From NCBI GenBank assembly GCA_036674765.1, contig JARVKI010000065.1, forward strand, positions 124,001 through 188,000: a DNA stretch of 64,000 nt, written 5' to 3'. The DNA comes from Seiridium cupressi. Taxonomy: Eukaryota > Ascomycota > Sordariomycetes > Amphisphaeriales > Sporocadaceae. Under the pieces are notes generated by a model. That model saw only the letters and a program-made list of their open reading frames with translations, searched no databases and was not told the origin of the DNA. This document shows, piece by piece, positions 22,447-35,090 of this stretch. A program made the translations under genes and the position numbers. Position 1 is the first letter of the stretch; every line of letters begins with the position of its first letter.

Positions 22447-23494
22447 ATGGAGGTAGATCCTGCAGCCTCAGCTGCGCCGCCCCACGACCTTCACGACGAT
22501 ACCCTCGGTGGGATCGAGGGTTCGCCCCACCTAGTGTCCGACCAGATGAGCCAGGACCCCCTCGAACCCCAGCAGTCACAGCCTTTCGATCATGGCGTGC
22601 CCTATTCACCGAGTCGCGATTCTGAGGTAGATCCTCACGCCCGATACGATACTCCCCCAATGCCTGCACAACAGCAACCGCATTCCATCTCAAGGCCGCC
22701 CTCGGGTCTCTCTGGTGCGGGCGGAGATAGACATCACAGTGATCACGCCTCTCGGGGTAGCAGCAGCGCCGAACAGCAAAATGGGAGGAACCACGTGGTC
22801 ATCAAGGTCGGCATGGTGGGCGACGCACAGATCGGCAAGACATCGCTGATGGTCAAGTACGTCGAAGGCAGCTGGGACGAGGATTACATTCAAACGCTGG
22901 GTGTCAACTTCATGGAGAAGACTATCAGCATCCGGAACACGGAAATCACCTTCAGCATATGGGACTTGGGTGGCCAGAGAGAATTTGTGAACATGTTGCC
23001 GTTGGTCTGCAACGATGCGGTGGCCATTCTTTTCATGTTCGATCTCACCCGAAAGAGCACACTAAACAGCATCAAGGAATGGTACAGGCAAGGACGGGGC
23101 TTCAACAAGACTGCCATTCCGATACTGGTCGGCACCAAGTACGACCACTTCGTCAATTTCCCGCGAGAGGATCAAGAGGAGATCTCGAACCAGGTTCGTT
23201 GCGCTTTGCAGTCTACGGATTGCGTGACACGCGCTAATTCTCATATTTCTCTAGGCACGACGCTTTGCAAAGGCAATGCGAGCTGCCCTCATATTCAGCA
23301 GCACAAGTCACAGTATAAACGTCCAAAAGGTATGTCTAGCGCTGTACTCGGTTCATACGTCGATTTCTTGAACTTGATATTGACTATGCTCTCAGATCTT
23401 TAAGATTGTGCTTTCGAAAGCCTTCGATCTCAAATGCACTATTCCCGAGATTGAAAACGTCGGGGAGCCACTTTTGCTATATCAGTCTTGCTAA
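22447..23494 (+). CDS. SPG1: Septation/mitotic-exit GTPase, Spg1/Tem1 family
   Basis: Ras-like GTPase that triggers the septation initiation/mitotic exit network at the spindle pole body. Exons 22447-23193, 23255-23329 and 23396-23494 join to 306 aa. A Pro/Ser/Asp-rich extension of about 110 residues precedes the G domain. G1 is [18 protein letters not shown]; switch I is [15 protein letters not shown]3 is [12 protein letters not shown]4 is VGTKYDHF. The small exons add [20 protein letters not shown], with the G5-like block, and the Spg1-type tail [19 protein letters not shown] ending in LYQSC. An in-frame ATG at 22288 would add 53 residues; I prefer 22447 because the extra part looks like untranslated leader. 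Confidence 0.93.
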
Positions 23495-25148
23495 AGCTAG
23501 ACGGTATCATATCCCTCTCGAATCCGTGCTCCGTCATTCTGGGCCGTCCGATTCAGCTGTCTCGAACTCGACGCTGGATCATACCCACCAATGGGCTCTC
23601 CCCAGGATATTTACGCATCTAACGAAATCCACGGCCGTCATGACACACCGTCTCCACACATTCCTAGATTCAAGTGCTCTTTGCCACAGCACAATTGCCG
23701 GCTGGACCTGTGATCGGCCATGAGAGCATTCCTCGTACCTTCTCTGTAAAGAAGCCACCTATCTCTGCAGGCTAAATTGTCACTCAATCTACTTTCCTTT
23801 GTCTCTTAATCTACACAATAAGCAGTCACAAGCGGTTGTGAGTCTGCGTTGCATCAGCTGGGATTCACACGTAACGGAGGAATACGCGAATCATGGGCAG
23901 ACCTTTGGGCAAGGGCATACAGAGGCAAAGTGGACGTTCGGGCGTCAAAGAGGGAAAACACCAATCTGATTTGGGTGATTTGAGGGCCAAACTCGGTCTT
24001 GACTTCTGTCAGACCATAAACGAGACTGTAATCACTAGTTATTATGTCACAAACTGCTGTAGGGTGGTCGTCTTCGTTGAGGTTTAGAACCAGCACTAGT
24101 ACTTCGTTCAGTGCCCATGTAATGGGAGCATGTCTAAAGTAGAATAGGACGAATGAAAGCAGTAAAATTGTATTCCGGCTGGACCGTATTCCGAATGACA
24201 TGCCTAGCTGTTGGGACGTTGTTACCTGCATCCGAATTTTCCTATTTTAGCAGTAGGGGGGAGGGGGGGAAAGCTGACATAGTAGCCGTAGTTTCAGTAC
24301 TCGGTCGTATATAATTGACCTCGGAATTTAGGTCAGATTCTTCACGCCTTTGATTCGTTTAGTCCATGGCTCAGCGGTCAGATCTAAGCTGGGATCGGTG
24401 GAATTTGTACTCGCGAATTTCATTGCCCAGATGTTGGCGGTCCTACCCAATATTATCATAAAAAAATTGTTCTGTTTCAAGATTAAATTTTTATGTTGAA
24501 CTACCTGATACGTGAAAACGGACATATCACGATTATCAAAGACGTGACTGTTACACCCTCCAAGACTCAGTTATAACCCTTTTTTTTTTTTTTTTTTTTT
24601 CAAAGGTATCAAACACGACCCGTTCTATTTTTGCAATAGCCGTGATGACCAAGCTTCAATGAATCTCTCGTGAGAATCGACTGCGAGGCTTGTCAAACAG
24701 AAAGGAACAAAATCCAGAAGCTTCTTCTGGTCGATCAAAAAACCCTCGCAGACTCTCAAGTAGACTGGGGTATTCACTTCTAGGTTTCAATTGGCCGCTT
24801 CCAACACGTCGTATGCATGTGTGAACCGTGGTTCATATCCTGTACAGAGGTCCTAAATGGTATGACCAGCCAGTAACAATGGGAGCAAGCCAAACCGCCT
24901 GTAAATAAATACCTTGGATCCACAACTGCTTGATCAGCAAGGTACGGTGGGTCTCATCTGATGGTGAGGCTTGGCGCCGTTCCCAGTTTCATGTCAAGAT
25001 AAGAGATAAGATTGGGAATCTCGGATTACAACCCCGACTCTATATTACAGCTGTTGGAACTTTTTGGCCTATGTATGCTGTCCCTTTGCAATAACTCCAA
25101 TCCACGGTTGTGCTGACTAGATCTCTCAGCTGGTCTGAGGTTGCCAGT
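23495..25148. other. Intergenic, SPG1 3' side
   Basis: About 1.65 kb between convergent genes. It holds two G runs at 24256-24269 and a poly-T tract, but no recognised gene. Confidence 0.45.
24580..24600 (+). repeat. Poly-T tract (21 T)
   Basis: Uninterrupted run of 21 T within the spacer. On the minus strand it is a poly-A tract; no retroelement body is visible beside it. Confidence 0.9.
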
Positions 25149-26019
25149 TTAGTCCTTCGATTCGTCCTTCGATCCATCCTTCTGCTCGGCCTCACCCTCG
25201 TCCTTTGAGCCACCTTTCTGATTGGCCTCGCCCTCACCCTTGTGAGGATCTTCTCGAGGGTGCTCACCTGCCGTCTTCTTGCTAGGCATATCCGATGAGC
25301 TGGTTGCGGCCTTGGTATCTCGCTTCTCCACCTGTTTTAAGCCATGATATATCAGCCTGGGGGAAGTCCCAACATCTGTGAGTAGGTCACGGGGTTTTGC
25401 ATGGGGGTAACATACAGTTTCCTTGTATTCCTCGTGTGCCTTCTTCTTGTCTTCCGTGTTCTCAGCCAAAGAGCTGTTGTCGGATGGCGGCGGAGGCACA
25501 TCTTGACCGGCCTGCGCGGATTTGTGGCTCGACTCGGGTTCGCCTCCCTCCGAACCCTCGTCACTCTTGGACTTCGAAGGCTCTTGCTCGGTGTCATCAT
25601 CCGAAGCTCCTTCAGTATGGGACTTGTGGTGATCAATGCTGCCACCCGTATCAGCCTTTTGGGGGCCGTTGGAGAGGAGGTAGGCAACTCCTGGAAGAGT
25701 AACGCCAACGGAGCCTATGAGCCTAGAGGTAGGTCAGTCTCCTGTATATTGAGAAAGCGAGGTGGGCCCGATTCCGATGTTCGATTGATATAATATCGGT
25801 CCAAGGAATACTCCATGCCCATGTTCTAACAATGAGGCAATTCGAAAAGTTAGTAATGTCAGAGGCGAACAAAGCTTACCAGGGCAGGTCGCTTGACTTT
25901 GCAGCACTGTGCTGGCTTGCATAGCCTCGTCTAGCCACGGGACGGGCCAATTGGCCGGGGACTATCCATCGTGAAGCTGTCCGAAGAGTAGAGCGCATAG
26001 CGAAGAGCCTGGGCGACAT
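25149..26019 (-). CDS. Probable mitochondrial single-span membrane protein with charged C-tail
   Basis: Exons 26019-25880, 25722-25416 and 25331-25149 join to 209 aa. The N-terminus MSPRLFAMRSTLRTASRW and a following PVARRGYAS look like a cleavable mitochondrial presequence. The first splice (157-bp intron) creates SSDLPWLIGSVGVTLPGVAYLL, a single hydrophobic span. The rest is hydrophilic, Asp/Glu/Lys/Ser-rich, and ends in repeats of the form GSKDEGEAEQ. I know similar fungal hypothetical proteins with this layout but no assigned function. It may sit in the inner membrane with the tail in the intermembrane space; that is inference. The short frames in other phases here are shadows. Confidence 0.7.
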
Positions 26020-27464
26020 GTTGGCTGGCAGAGAAGCTGTAGGGTCAAGCGGAACTATCGGGGGGAGAACTCGAGAGCTGGAGGGCTGGTTAGCGACTAG
26101 ACGGATGGCAGCTCAGTAGTGATACCATACCTACGAGTAGAGGTCACAATCTTCCTAGCAGAAGGAGTTTCGATTGGGCTAAGGGAGGGAAACACAACAT
26201 AAGTCAATCGAGGACGAGGCAGGGTTGACTTTTGGTGGCTGGCGGGTTATTAACTGGCCATACAAACGACATCGGGCCCCGGGATATGCACCTATGAGCT
26301 GATGTGGGGCGACCAGAAGCTGGGGAGCTTAGAGCTGAGGGCCGCCGCTCACCATGACCGTAGAGAGACGTCACCAATTCAAAGGCAGGAAACCCCTGCA
26401 TCCCCATTTTTTTGCACCGTTCAGGTCCGGCGAGCTAACACCAAGGGGACGGCCTCAGCGGGCTCTGCCGGGTCCTGTCAATCGCTGAGGAGTTTCTTGT
26501 CCGATCCATGCCGTAGTCGGCTGCTCGTTCTAATGATGTAAGAGGAGGATGAATTTGAGCATGTAGGACTACATCATACGACCTATTGTCAAAAGAAGAG
26601 GGACGTTTCTTTTGCAATTCCCGCGCGCTTCAACCAGTCCTGAAGTAACTTTATTTAAGAGTGTAATTGAGTCGTGTAAGTTACATTGGTTGCTAGGATG
26701 GTTTGGAATAGTGATTGACGTCGATAGTCACGTCTCTACTATTGACCATGTCGGTACATTGTATCTACCAAGCGTGGAAATTAGCAACAAGGCCAGATTG
26801 CACAGCTACGGAGTTGATGTTCTTTGAGTGCACCCTCTGTTCACAATATCGCCTCCCAGCACTCCATAGCTCACCCTCGGCAATCGGTCAAAGTATATTC
26901 CGGCCTTTTGTCACTCACGTCCCAGCTCACCATCGAGGCGCTGGAACCCCGCCATTTGAAGTTAAGTCCGATGGCCCTTCCCTTGGAATCGCGAGCTTGA
27001 CCCCACCATCAATTACGTTGGAGCAGCATTGAGTTCGGGCGTAAACTACCTCCTACAACAGCCCATCATTGATTTTTGGTGTTTGGTTGTATACATCTTC
27101 TTGACCGTCACTTCTCCCTCCAGCCAGTCGTCAGTATCGATTAGACTCGGGCAAACGGTGTCGTTTCCGATCTTGCATCCTCAGGTTTGTCACCATTTCC
27201 CAGAGCTCCTCTTGTTCACTAGGAAGGCATTCGCCGTTTGCTGCCTAGTCAACTTCTACACTGCTACTTCGAGGATTGAACAATCCTAAGTTCATCTCTC
27301 CTTTGCCCTTCTTCTCATTCACTAACCTCTATGCTGCTCAGCACGCTCTGCTTCTCCGAGGCAGGACCAGAAGCAACCTCATGCCCGCTGCGGACCTTCA
27401 ATAACGACATATCCCCAGACGACGACTCGTGCCGTGGTGATCCCAAGCCGGGCATCTATCCACC
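26020..27464. other. Intergenic, divergent promoters
   Basis: About 1.45 kb between the divergent mitochondrial-protein gene and CAND1. No gene, tRNA or repeat is recognised. CT-rich stretches near 27060-27380 look like CAND1 leader. Confidence 0.45.
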
Positions 27465-30400
27465 ATGGCGTCGGGGTCAATCAACAATCCCACTATTGGG
27501 ACCTTCCACCAGCTTATAGGGAAGCTCTCTGATCCCGATCCCGACTTTCGGTTCATGTCCCTCGACGATCTTCTAAAGATTCTGGGCGGCAATCGACACG
27601 ATCTCCTACACACCAACTACAGCACGTCTGCGCAAGTCGTCGATGCCGTGATCAAGACTCTGGACGATCAGAATGGCGAGGTTCAGAATATGGCACTTAG
27701 GTGCATTGGTCCCCTCATCTCAAAAGTTCCCATTACTGTGGTAGCGCCGGCTCTCGAGAAACTCTCCATGCTCAAGATCAAGAACTCGGTCGATAACTCC
27801 CTGCCCTCACTGGCTCTCAGAAACGCTATTTCCGCCCTTCCTAAACCCGTCCGTGGTGTCGCTCCCGGTCGAGACGTGATCGAGACCTATAACATTGTCA
27901 GTCGTGTTCTCATCCCGAGGATTCTTGGCTACTCTCTGCCGGGATCGGGTAGAGGTTCCAACCAGGTCGATACACAGGGTCTATTAGACGAGAAGATTGA
28001 GCTTACTTCCGAGGCCGTCGATGTCCTCATTGAGGTCGTCCTCAACTATGGCTCTCTGCTTCAACCCCTCGAGGTTGAGAAATTGCAGGATGTTGTTGTC
28101 AAGGTGCTCGAGCGACCCACTGCGTCGGGTCCGGTGAAGAAGAGAGCGGTCGTAGCACTCGCCATCCTAGGCCCGTACCTTTCGGATGATGTTCTGGGTG
28201 CCTTCATTGTCAAAATCACCAATGCGCTTGGACAGAAGAAGCTCAGCCCAATCATGCGCAAGCTCTACATTACAATACTGGGCTCCATGGCACGGTCAAT
28301 CCCGTTCCAGCTCGGCGAACATCTTCCCACCTTCCTACCGTTCATTCTTACCGCTTTGGGCCAGAGTGAGCTCCAGGCACAGCTCGATGCCGTTAGTGAG
28401 GGTGATGACCAGGCCATGATCGAGTTCAACGAAGTCCGCGAGGCTTCGCTCATCACGCTCGAAGCTCTCCTTGCTTCTTGTGGCACACAAATGCGGCCAC
28501 ACACTGACGAGGTCATTTCATCTTGCCTCCGATACTTGAAGTATGACCCGAACTACGCTGTGGACGAGGATGAGTATATGGAAGATGAGGAAGAGGAGGA
28601 AGAGGAGGATGCAGACGAAGACGACGAAGACGACGAGTATGAAGATGATGCAGGTTTCGATGATGACGACGATGCCAGCTGGAAGGTCCGACGATCTGCT
28701 GCCAAGGCTCTTTACACTCTGATCTCGACTCGTAGTAGTGATCTCCTTGACAAAGGCACCCTCTATTCACAGGTAGCCCCCCAACTGGTTAGGCGGTTTG
28801 ATGAGCGCGAGGAGAGTGTTCGGTTAGAGGTTATTGCGACCATGGCTTTGCTGATCCGGAAGACTGGCGAAGGAGTCATTCGATCTATATCATCAGATGA
28901 GCAAGCTGAGCTGCTGCAATCACTGCCGGAATCTCGCAAGAGACGACGACAGGATAGTGGTGGACTCGCACTCACAAACAAGGCTCCTTATTTGGGCGCC
29001 ACTGGTCTGACGTCGCCGACTCGAGAAGAAGTTCCTCCTACTGGGCCGAGGGCTGATCTATCCCAGTTAACACCACGGATTGTTAAGATATCTACTAAAA
29101 TGCTCAAGGGCAAACAAATTCCTACCAAGCAGGCCATCGTCAACCTACTTGATGATCTCATTTCCCTCCAGAATGGTGGACTTTCCGAATACTTCGACCA
29201 GGTCATGCAGCCTGTCATCGATGTCACCAAGGGCTCAGCAGGCAGCGCCGGGTCTGCATCTTCCACTCTTTCAGGAGGCGCCTCATCAGCTACTGCGACT
29301 ACTCTGCGTGTAGCCGTTTTGATATTTATCAGTGACATTGCAAGAACACATTCTTCGAATCTGTTCCAGCCTTACCTGTCCAAGATTGCTGCCGGCGTGG
29401 TTACTGCCGTGCAAGACCGATTCTACAAGATCTCTAGCGAGGCTATCAGGACTGCTGAAGAGTTGGTAAAGGCCATTACGCCTCCACGTGCCCTGCGTAC
29501 CTCTCAGAAATACAAGCCTGAACTACTAAAGCTATACGACATTATCGTGGACAGAGCTGCGTCCAATGACGCAGATACCGAGGTTCGACAAAAGGCTATC
29601 CAAGCCCTCGGTACTCTACTGTCTCGGACGTCTACAGGTGAGGGAGCTACGCTTCTCCCACCTGATAAGCGTCAGGGTGGCCTCAATTTGCTCCTCGATC
29701 GTTTACGTAACGAGACGACCCGACTATACGCAGTGCGCGCAATTGACAACGTTGCTGCTCACAGTACGACGGCCGGAAGCCTTGAACCCGACTGGGTCCA
29801 GCCTGTTGCACTTGAGCTTTGCGGTCAACTAAGGAAGACTAACCGTGCACTTCGAGGCGCCAGCATCCAAGCCCTTCAGCATCTCATCATGTCCCCAGCT
29901 GCGAAGGGCAACCTGCAAGATGACACAACCCACGGAATTGTGAAGGCGATCTCTCCGGTTATTGCTGCTAATGACAGCCATCTCCTGAGTCCTGCGCTAC
30001 ATGTACTCGCTCACCTTGTGGAGGTCAGTCCTGACCTCATATCAACACCTGACCTAATCGATAACGTCTGTGGGCTTCTGCGAACTGTTGTTACCGAGTC
30101 AACGTTAAATGCCCTTTTGGCCCTTGCCGTCAGTGTCGGTAAAGGTGGTCAGAGTCAGCGCCTGATGCAAGGCGTGCTTGCGGTTGGTGTAGGTGGTGAC
30201 AGTCGGGCTGTCGGCAAAGTGGCCGGTACACTTTTCGTGGCTAGTGACGGCAAAGCCGGTATTACGATTGATAGTTTCATCGCAGAACTTAACGCTGCAA
30301 GCAAGAAGAGTCCTCCAGACGATCTTAGACAGTGTCTGGCACTGTATATCTTGGCTGAGATTGGTCTTCGTCTTGGTAGCAAGTCTCCCATTGCTCCTGA

Positions 30401-31660
30401 TCTCTTCCTGCAACAGTTCCGTGAAGAGCCGGACAAAGTTTCCTTGGCTGCTGCCAGTGCCCTCGGCCGTGCTGGCGCAGGCAACGTGGCTGTTTTCCTG
30501 CCCATCATTCTGAACAACGCCAAGAAGACCGGAAGCCAACAATATCTCCTCCTCCAATCCATCCGCCAGATCCTGAGCCTAGTGGTGGATTCATCAGTTG
30601 ATATCAGTCCCTACGAGGCAGAGATCTGGGAGCTTCTCTTTACTGCATCACAACATGAGGACAACAAGGCCACTTGCGCTGAAGCGATTGGCAGCATGGC
30701 GATTATCTCACCGAAGACTTACATCCCCAAGCTTCAAGTACGCTTTCACCTCCACCCCCTTGACTTTCTGTTACTGACAAGACTAGCAACTGTTCCAGTC
30801 TCCCGATCCTCAGTACCGAGCTGTGGCGATTCAGGCCATCCGCTACACACTCCCCGAGAGCGAGGAGGCTTTCGACTCTATGCTCAAGACTGTGCTTGTC
30901 GACATGCTCCTGACCGTTCTCCAAGATGAAGATATGGAGATTCGGCGTCTAGCTATGACAACTCTTAACTCGGCAGCCCACAACAAACCTGACTTGATCC
31001 TTCCCCACCTTGGTGAGCTGGTGCCGTTTGTCATGGCTGAGTCAGTCATCAAGCCAGAACTCATTCGAGAAGTGCAAATGGGTCCCTTTAAACACCAGGT
31101 TGACGATGGTCTTGAGGTGCGAAAGGTATGTTCCACGGCATACGTCTTCCCCCTTAAGATTAATACTAATATCCGTTGTGCAGAGCGCATACGAGACTTT
31201 GTATGCTCTTATGGAGACTGCTTTCTCAAGAATCAGTTCGCTCGAGTTCTACGATCGTGTGATCGCAGGCCTTAAGGACGAAAACGATATCCGCGCTCTA
31301 TGCAACCTAATGCTTAGCAAGCTGATTATTATCGATCCAGACGAGACAACACGCAGATTGGACACCATTGCCGAATGCTACCGTAAAGTGCTTAGCACAA
31401 AGTTGAAGGAGGGCTCAGTGAAGCAGGAGATTGAGCGCCAGGACGAGACGAACAAATCTGTTCTCCGAGTGACTATTCTTCTGGCCGACAAGACAAAAAC
31501 TACACTGCCAAGTAGCAGTACTGGCACTGGCGCTCAGACTCAGCAGCAATCACAGCAGCAGGTGTCCAATCCTGTTTGGCAGCAGTATTGGGAATGGGCC
31601 AACCGAGATTTTGAGCGAGCCATCAAGTCTTTACGCGAAGAAAGCCGGGATATAGCATAG
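27465..31660 (+). CDS. CAND1/TIP120, cullin exchange factor
   Basis: HEAT-repeat protein that binds unneddylated cullin-Rbx1 and exchanges F-box/adaptor modules in SCF ubiquitin ligases. Exons 27465-30737, 30787-31125 and 31184-31660 join to 1362 aa; a length near 1230-1350 is usual. The N-terminus LIGKLSDPDPDFRFMSLDDLL is a first HEAT repeat typical of CAND1. A very acidic insert (about residues 365-405, runs of D/E) precedes ASWKVRRSAAKAL, exactly as in CAND1 of other eukaryotes. The C-terminal TIP120 domain includes GPFKHQVDDGLEVRKSAYE, made by the last splice. The C-terminal tail has a Gln/Ser-rich stretch before PVWQQYWEWANRDF. Acts in nucleus and cytosol. Confidence 0.95.
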
Positions 31661-33832
31661 TCTGCTTGGAGCCTAGAGCAAGCATTCAGCCAAGCTGTGA
31701 GGTTCGGAGGATTTGACATCGCGAAAGAAGAGCGCTTACAAAACGATCATTGCTTATGGGGTGCAGTAGACTTCGAGGCGGTTCTCTCTGACCACAGCAG
31801 GCAGTTGATCGCAAATAGCCATGAAGAATAAAATGAAGCTGATTAATGACGAAGCCAGTGCAAGGGTTCCTTTGTCGTGACAAGCGCCACCGTTAACAAG
31901 TGGAGCTATACACTAACTAGAGTCAAGAGGCTATTAGTAGAGAATGAATGAAGACAGCATTTGAAAGAGAGATTGTAGCTTCTATAAATATTCTCTTATC
32001 AGTCAAGGGATTAGTGACATCTGCGCAGTCCTTGAAGCGCGGCGCGGCTTCCAGTCACCACGTTCTGCAGAATTGGTAAAACTTGATTCCCTAAGGTATG
32101 GATCTATATCTTTACGCGATGGGAGTTATTTCGTCTATAGGTGGAGGGCCAGAACCAAGTCATATTCCATGAGAGCATCGATAGGGTTCAACGATGGCTT
32201 CGTAGCTCGCAGGTAACGATTGGGTGATCATGTTACATCATTTTCAAAAGGCTTGATATCTGTTAAATAAAACGAGCAAATCGATATTCAGGTAATCTGA
32301 ATATCTGAGCAGTCAGAAAATGTCATTAACCCATGGAGAACATATTGTATCACGGTTCAGAGGTGACACGATCGAGCCGTCAATTGTCTGTTCAACTGGC
32401 CGGCAAATACCGTCTCTGTATAGACTGCGTGTGGCTACGTCGACTACAAGCAACAGATTTATGGCATAAAAACGTACCTTATGATCAAGATGAGTTAGAT
32501 ACTAGATTTTCCAATGGATAACAGTCCTAGAATGTCTCCTTGATTTCCTTTATATCTTTTGGGCAATACCAGTCCGGTTTCCTTAGCGCTGGCAAACAAC
32601 ACGGTGAAGAATACATATAGACAGACTGTGCCTTTTACAATCGCTATTTAAGATGAATATGTCACAAGCTCTATTAAGTGTTAATGGAATAGATTTGTTT
32701 ACCTTGCTTCGGCCTTGTTAGTATCTTGTTCTGTGATCTGTTTGCTCACCTTAGGCATGCTAAGTGTTTTTGTTTAAAGGAATAGTGGGCGGCACTTTAT
32801 TGCAGTCAGTTAGCATCGTAATTGTAGGCAACAGGAACCTGCATTACATAGCCTTGCGTTGGGGCAATTTAAAGATAGAGCGTCATTATGATCTCAATGG
32901 TTGTTCCGCGCAGGAATTGGTAGATGTCTGTTGCAGTTGATTTTGGACGAGCCTAGAAATCGGCTATGGTAAGTTCTCACTGGCGATGTCTAACGTTTTG
33001 TCACCGCACTTGATCTGATCATAGGATAATGCGACCTCTTTAACCCTTTAAATCCAGTGAGTATCTCTGGTGGCCAAATGTCTGTTCTCGTTATAATATA
33101 CCTATATATCGAACGCGTGATGGTTTGTTGTATGGTTCTTGTTCGTCGCTTACGCAAAAGACGCTTGACCAGGGGATTTCCAACGAAGCAGACGAGTTAC
33201 CGAAGCTCAGCACAGTGGACAATCGAAAAACGGAGGGCAACCAAAATACCATAAATAATAACCAAGATTATTACGGTTTTTTATTATTTGAGCTCGCATA
33301 GTACCTGGCTAGTGCTCGGATAGATATATAACAGAGCGGGAATGCAATAGGTGAAGCTTTATACTCTTATGACGTCAGTTTCGACAAAGCGAACTTGGAC
33401 CCTTTGACCTTTGGAGCTGCACCCACATGTATCTTCGGTCGTAACAAGCTCCGATACAGCTTCTAAGCTTCCTGTCTCGTCTTCACGATATACCCCGCCA
33501 CCACAAAGCACCAGCGCCTGCCTGCGCCTGCTACCGCTATTTACTGCTGACACTGACGGGCTTTCCGATCGCGACACAGTACGGTTCTGGTTCAGACTTA
33601 CACTCGGCGAACACGACCCCGGCGCGCGACTGATCTGCCTCTCAACGAACTGCTTCGACGATGTGCAGCTGGATTTTGAGCTAGCCAAGCTCACCACCAC
33701 ACATTGTGACCAGAGCACGACCCGAGCATTCGAAGAAGACGCTGCACGCGACTTACAGGAGGAATACAGGGAAGCTTCTTCACATCACGGACACACTCGA
33801 GCAAGAGCTAGGCAGTGCCGAGAGCCGCGAAT
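31661..33832. other. Long intergenic spacer
   Basis: About 2.2 kb, AT-rich, between CAND1 and GTR1. No frame resembles a protein. The last 500 bp, CT- and CA-rich, probably contains the GTR1 leader. Confidence 0.45.
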
Positions 33833-35090
33833 ATGGCAGACTTCGACCCCTCCACATCCCTGGCAATGGGACAAGGTGGCGCAAATAGCGACGTCAAGAG
33901 CGAGGTCAAAAAACCTAAGAAGAAGAAGGTCCTGCTCATGGGCAAAAGTGGCTCGGGAAAGTCTAGCATGAGAAGCATCATCTTCAGCAACTACATCGCA
34001 AGAGATACCAGAAGGCTGTGAGTAGCATCAATCCGACTGACCGGAGGCACCCAGTTGAGTGGTCCCGTCATGCTCCTCGCCGGAGGCTTTCGAAGGTTGC
34101 CGCCGGACAAGCAAGCAAATACAAGTTGCTAATAACATTTCTTATCTAGCGGCGCAACTATCGATATCGATCTGTCACACGTCAAATTCCTTGGCAACTT
34201 GACCTTGAACCTGTGGGATTGCGGTGGTCAGGAGGCCTTCATGGAGAACTATCTGTCGCAGCAGCGGGTCCATGTCTTCTCCAACGTCGGTGTGCTCATC
34301 TACGTCTTTGATATCGAATCCCGCGATGTGGACAGGGATATGGCTACGTACGTGTCGATAATGTCGGCGCTTACTCAGTACTCCCCTACCGCAAAGGTCT
34401 ATGTTCTTATCCACAAGATGGATCTGATCATGACCCATGTTCGTGAGGCTGTCTTCATGGAGCGAGTGCGCTTAGTTCGGCAAAAGACATCCGAGTTCAG
34501 ACAAGGGTCTGGCTTCACGGGGGATCTAGATGTGACCCCCTTTGCTACTTCAATATGGGATCAATCCTTGTACAAGGCATGGGCGAGCATAATCCACGAC
34601 CTTGTCCCGAATCTATCCGTCATTGAGTCGCAATTAGAGGCACTAGGTATCCTCATCGAGGCCGAGGAGCTGCTCCTGTTCGAGAGAACGAGTTTCCTGG
34701 TCGTATCGAACTGGACATCGGAAGAGGGGCAGAACAACCCTACGACAGACCGCCAAGAACGCATCTCGAATATCTTGAAGCACTTCAAGCAGAGCATAAG
34801 CCGCTTTACCGGAACGCCAAGGAATGCAGAGCAGTTCACCCTCATGGAGCATAAGGCTGGCGGTCGGTTCTCCATATTTTGTCTGAAGGTAAGTTCAATT
34901 TTTGCTGACTGCGCTCACCCGTGCTAATTGTTCCTGCCAGTTCACCACCAATACTTATCTGATGGTGATACTTCCCCCTGGCGAAGCACGTTTCAACGCG
35001 GCAAAACTCAATTGCCAGATCGCCCGCGAGAGCTTCAAGTTCCTCGACGGTCCTGTGTCTGCGCCGGGCCAAGGGCAAATTGCAGCATGA
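33833..35090 (+). CDS. GTR1: Rag-family GTPase Gtr1 (RagA/B)
   Basis: Subunit of the vacuolar Gtr1-Gtr2 heterodimer (EGO/Ragulator) that signals amino-acid sufficiency to TORC1. Exons 33833-34017, 34150-34888 and 34941-35090 join to 357 aa. The P loop is [20 protein letters not shown]; the first splice restores [19 protein letters not shown] with the switch I Thr. G3 is [16 protein letters not shown] and G4 is HKMD. The C-terminal roadblock domain carries NWTSEEG and, across the last splice, [15 protein letters not shown] Lys-rich segment (KKPKKKK) directly precedes the P loop. An in-frame Met 18 bases upstream (33815) is possible. Confidence 0.95.

Noticed and set aside
24580..24600. Poly-T tract as the tail of a retrotransposed element
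   Set aside because: No target-site duplication or element body could be found next to it; probably a simple homopolymer.
28560..28680. Acidic Asp/Glu run in CAND1 as an unusual insertion
   Set aside because: An acidic stretch at exactly this position, before the SWKVRR block, is a normal feature of CAND1 proteins.
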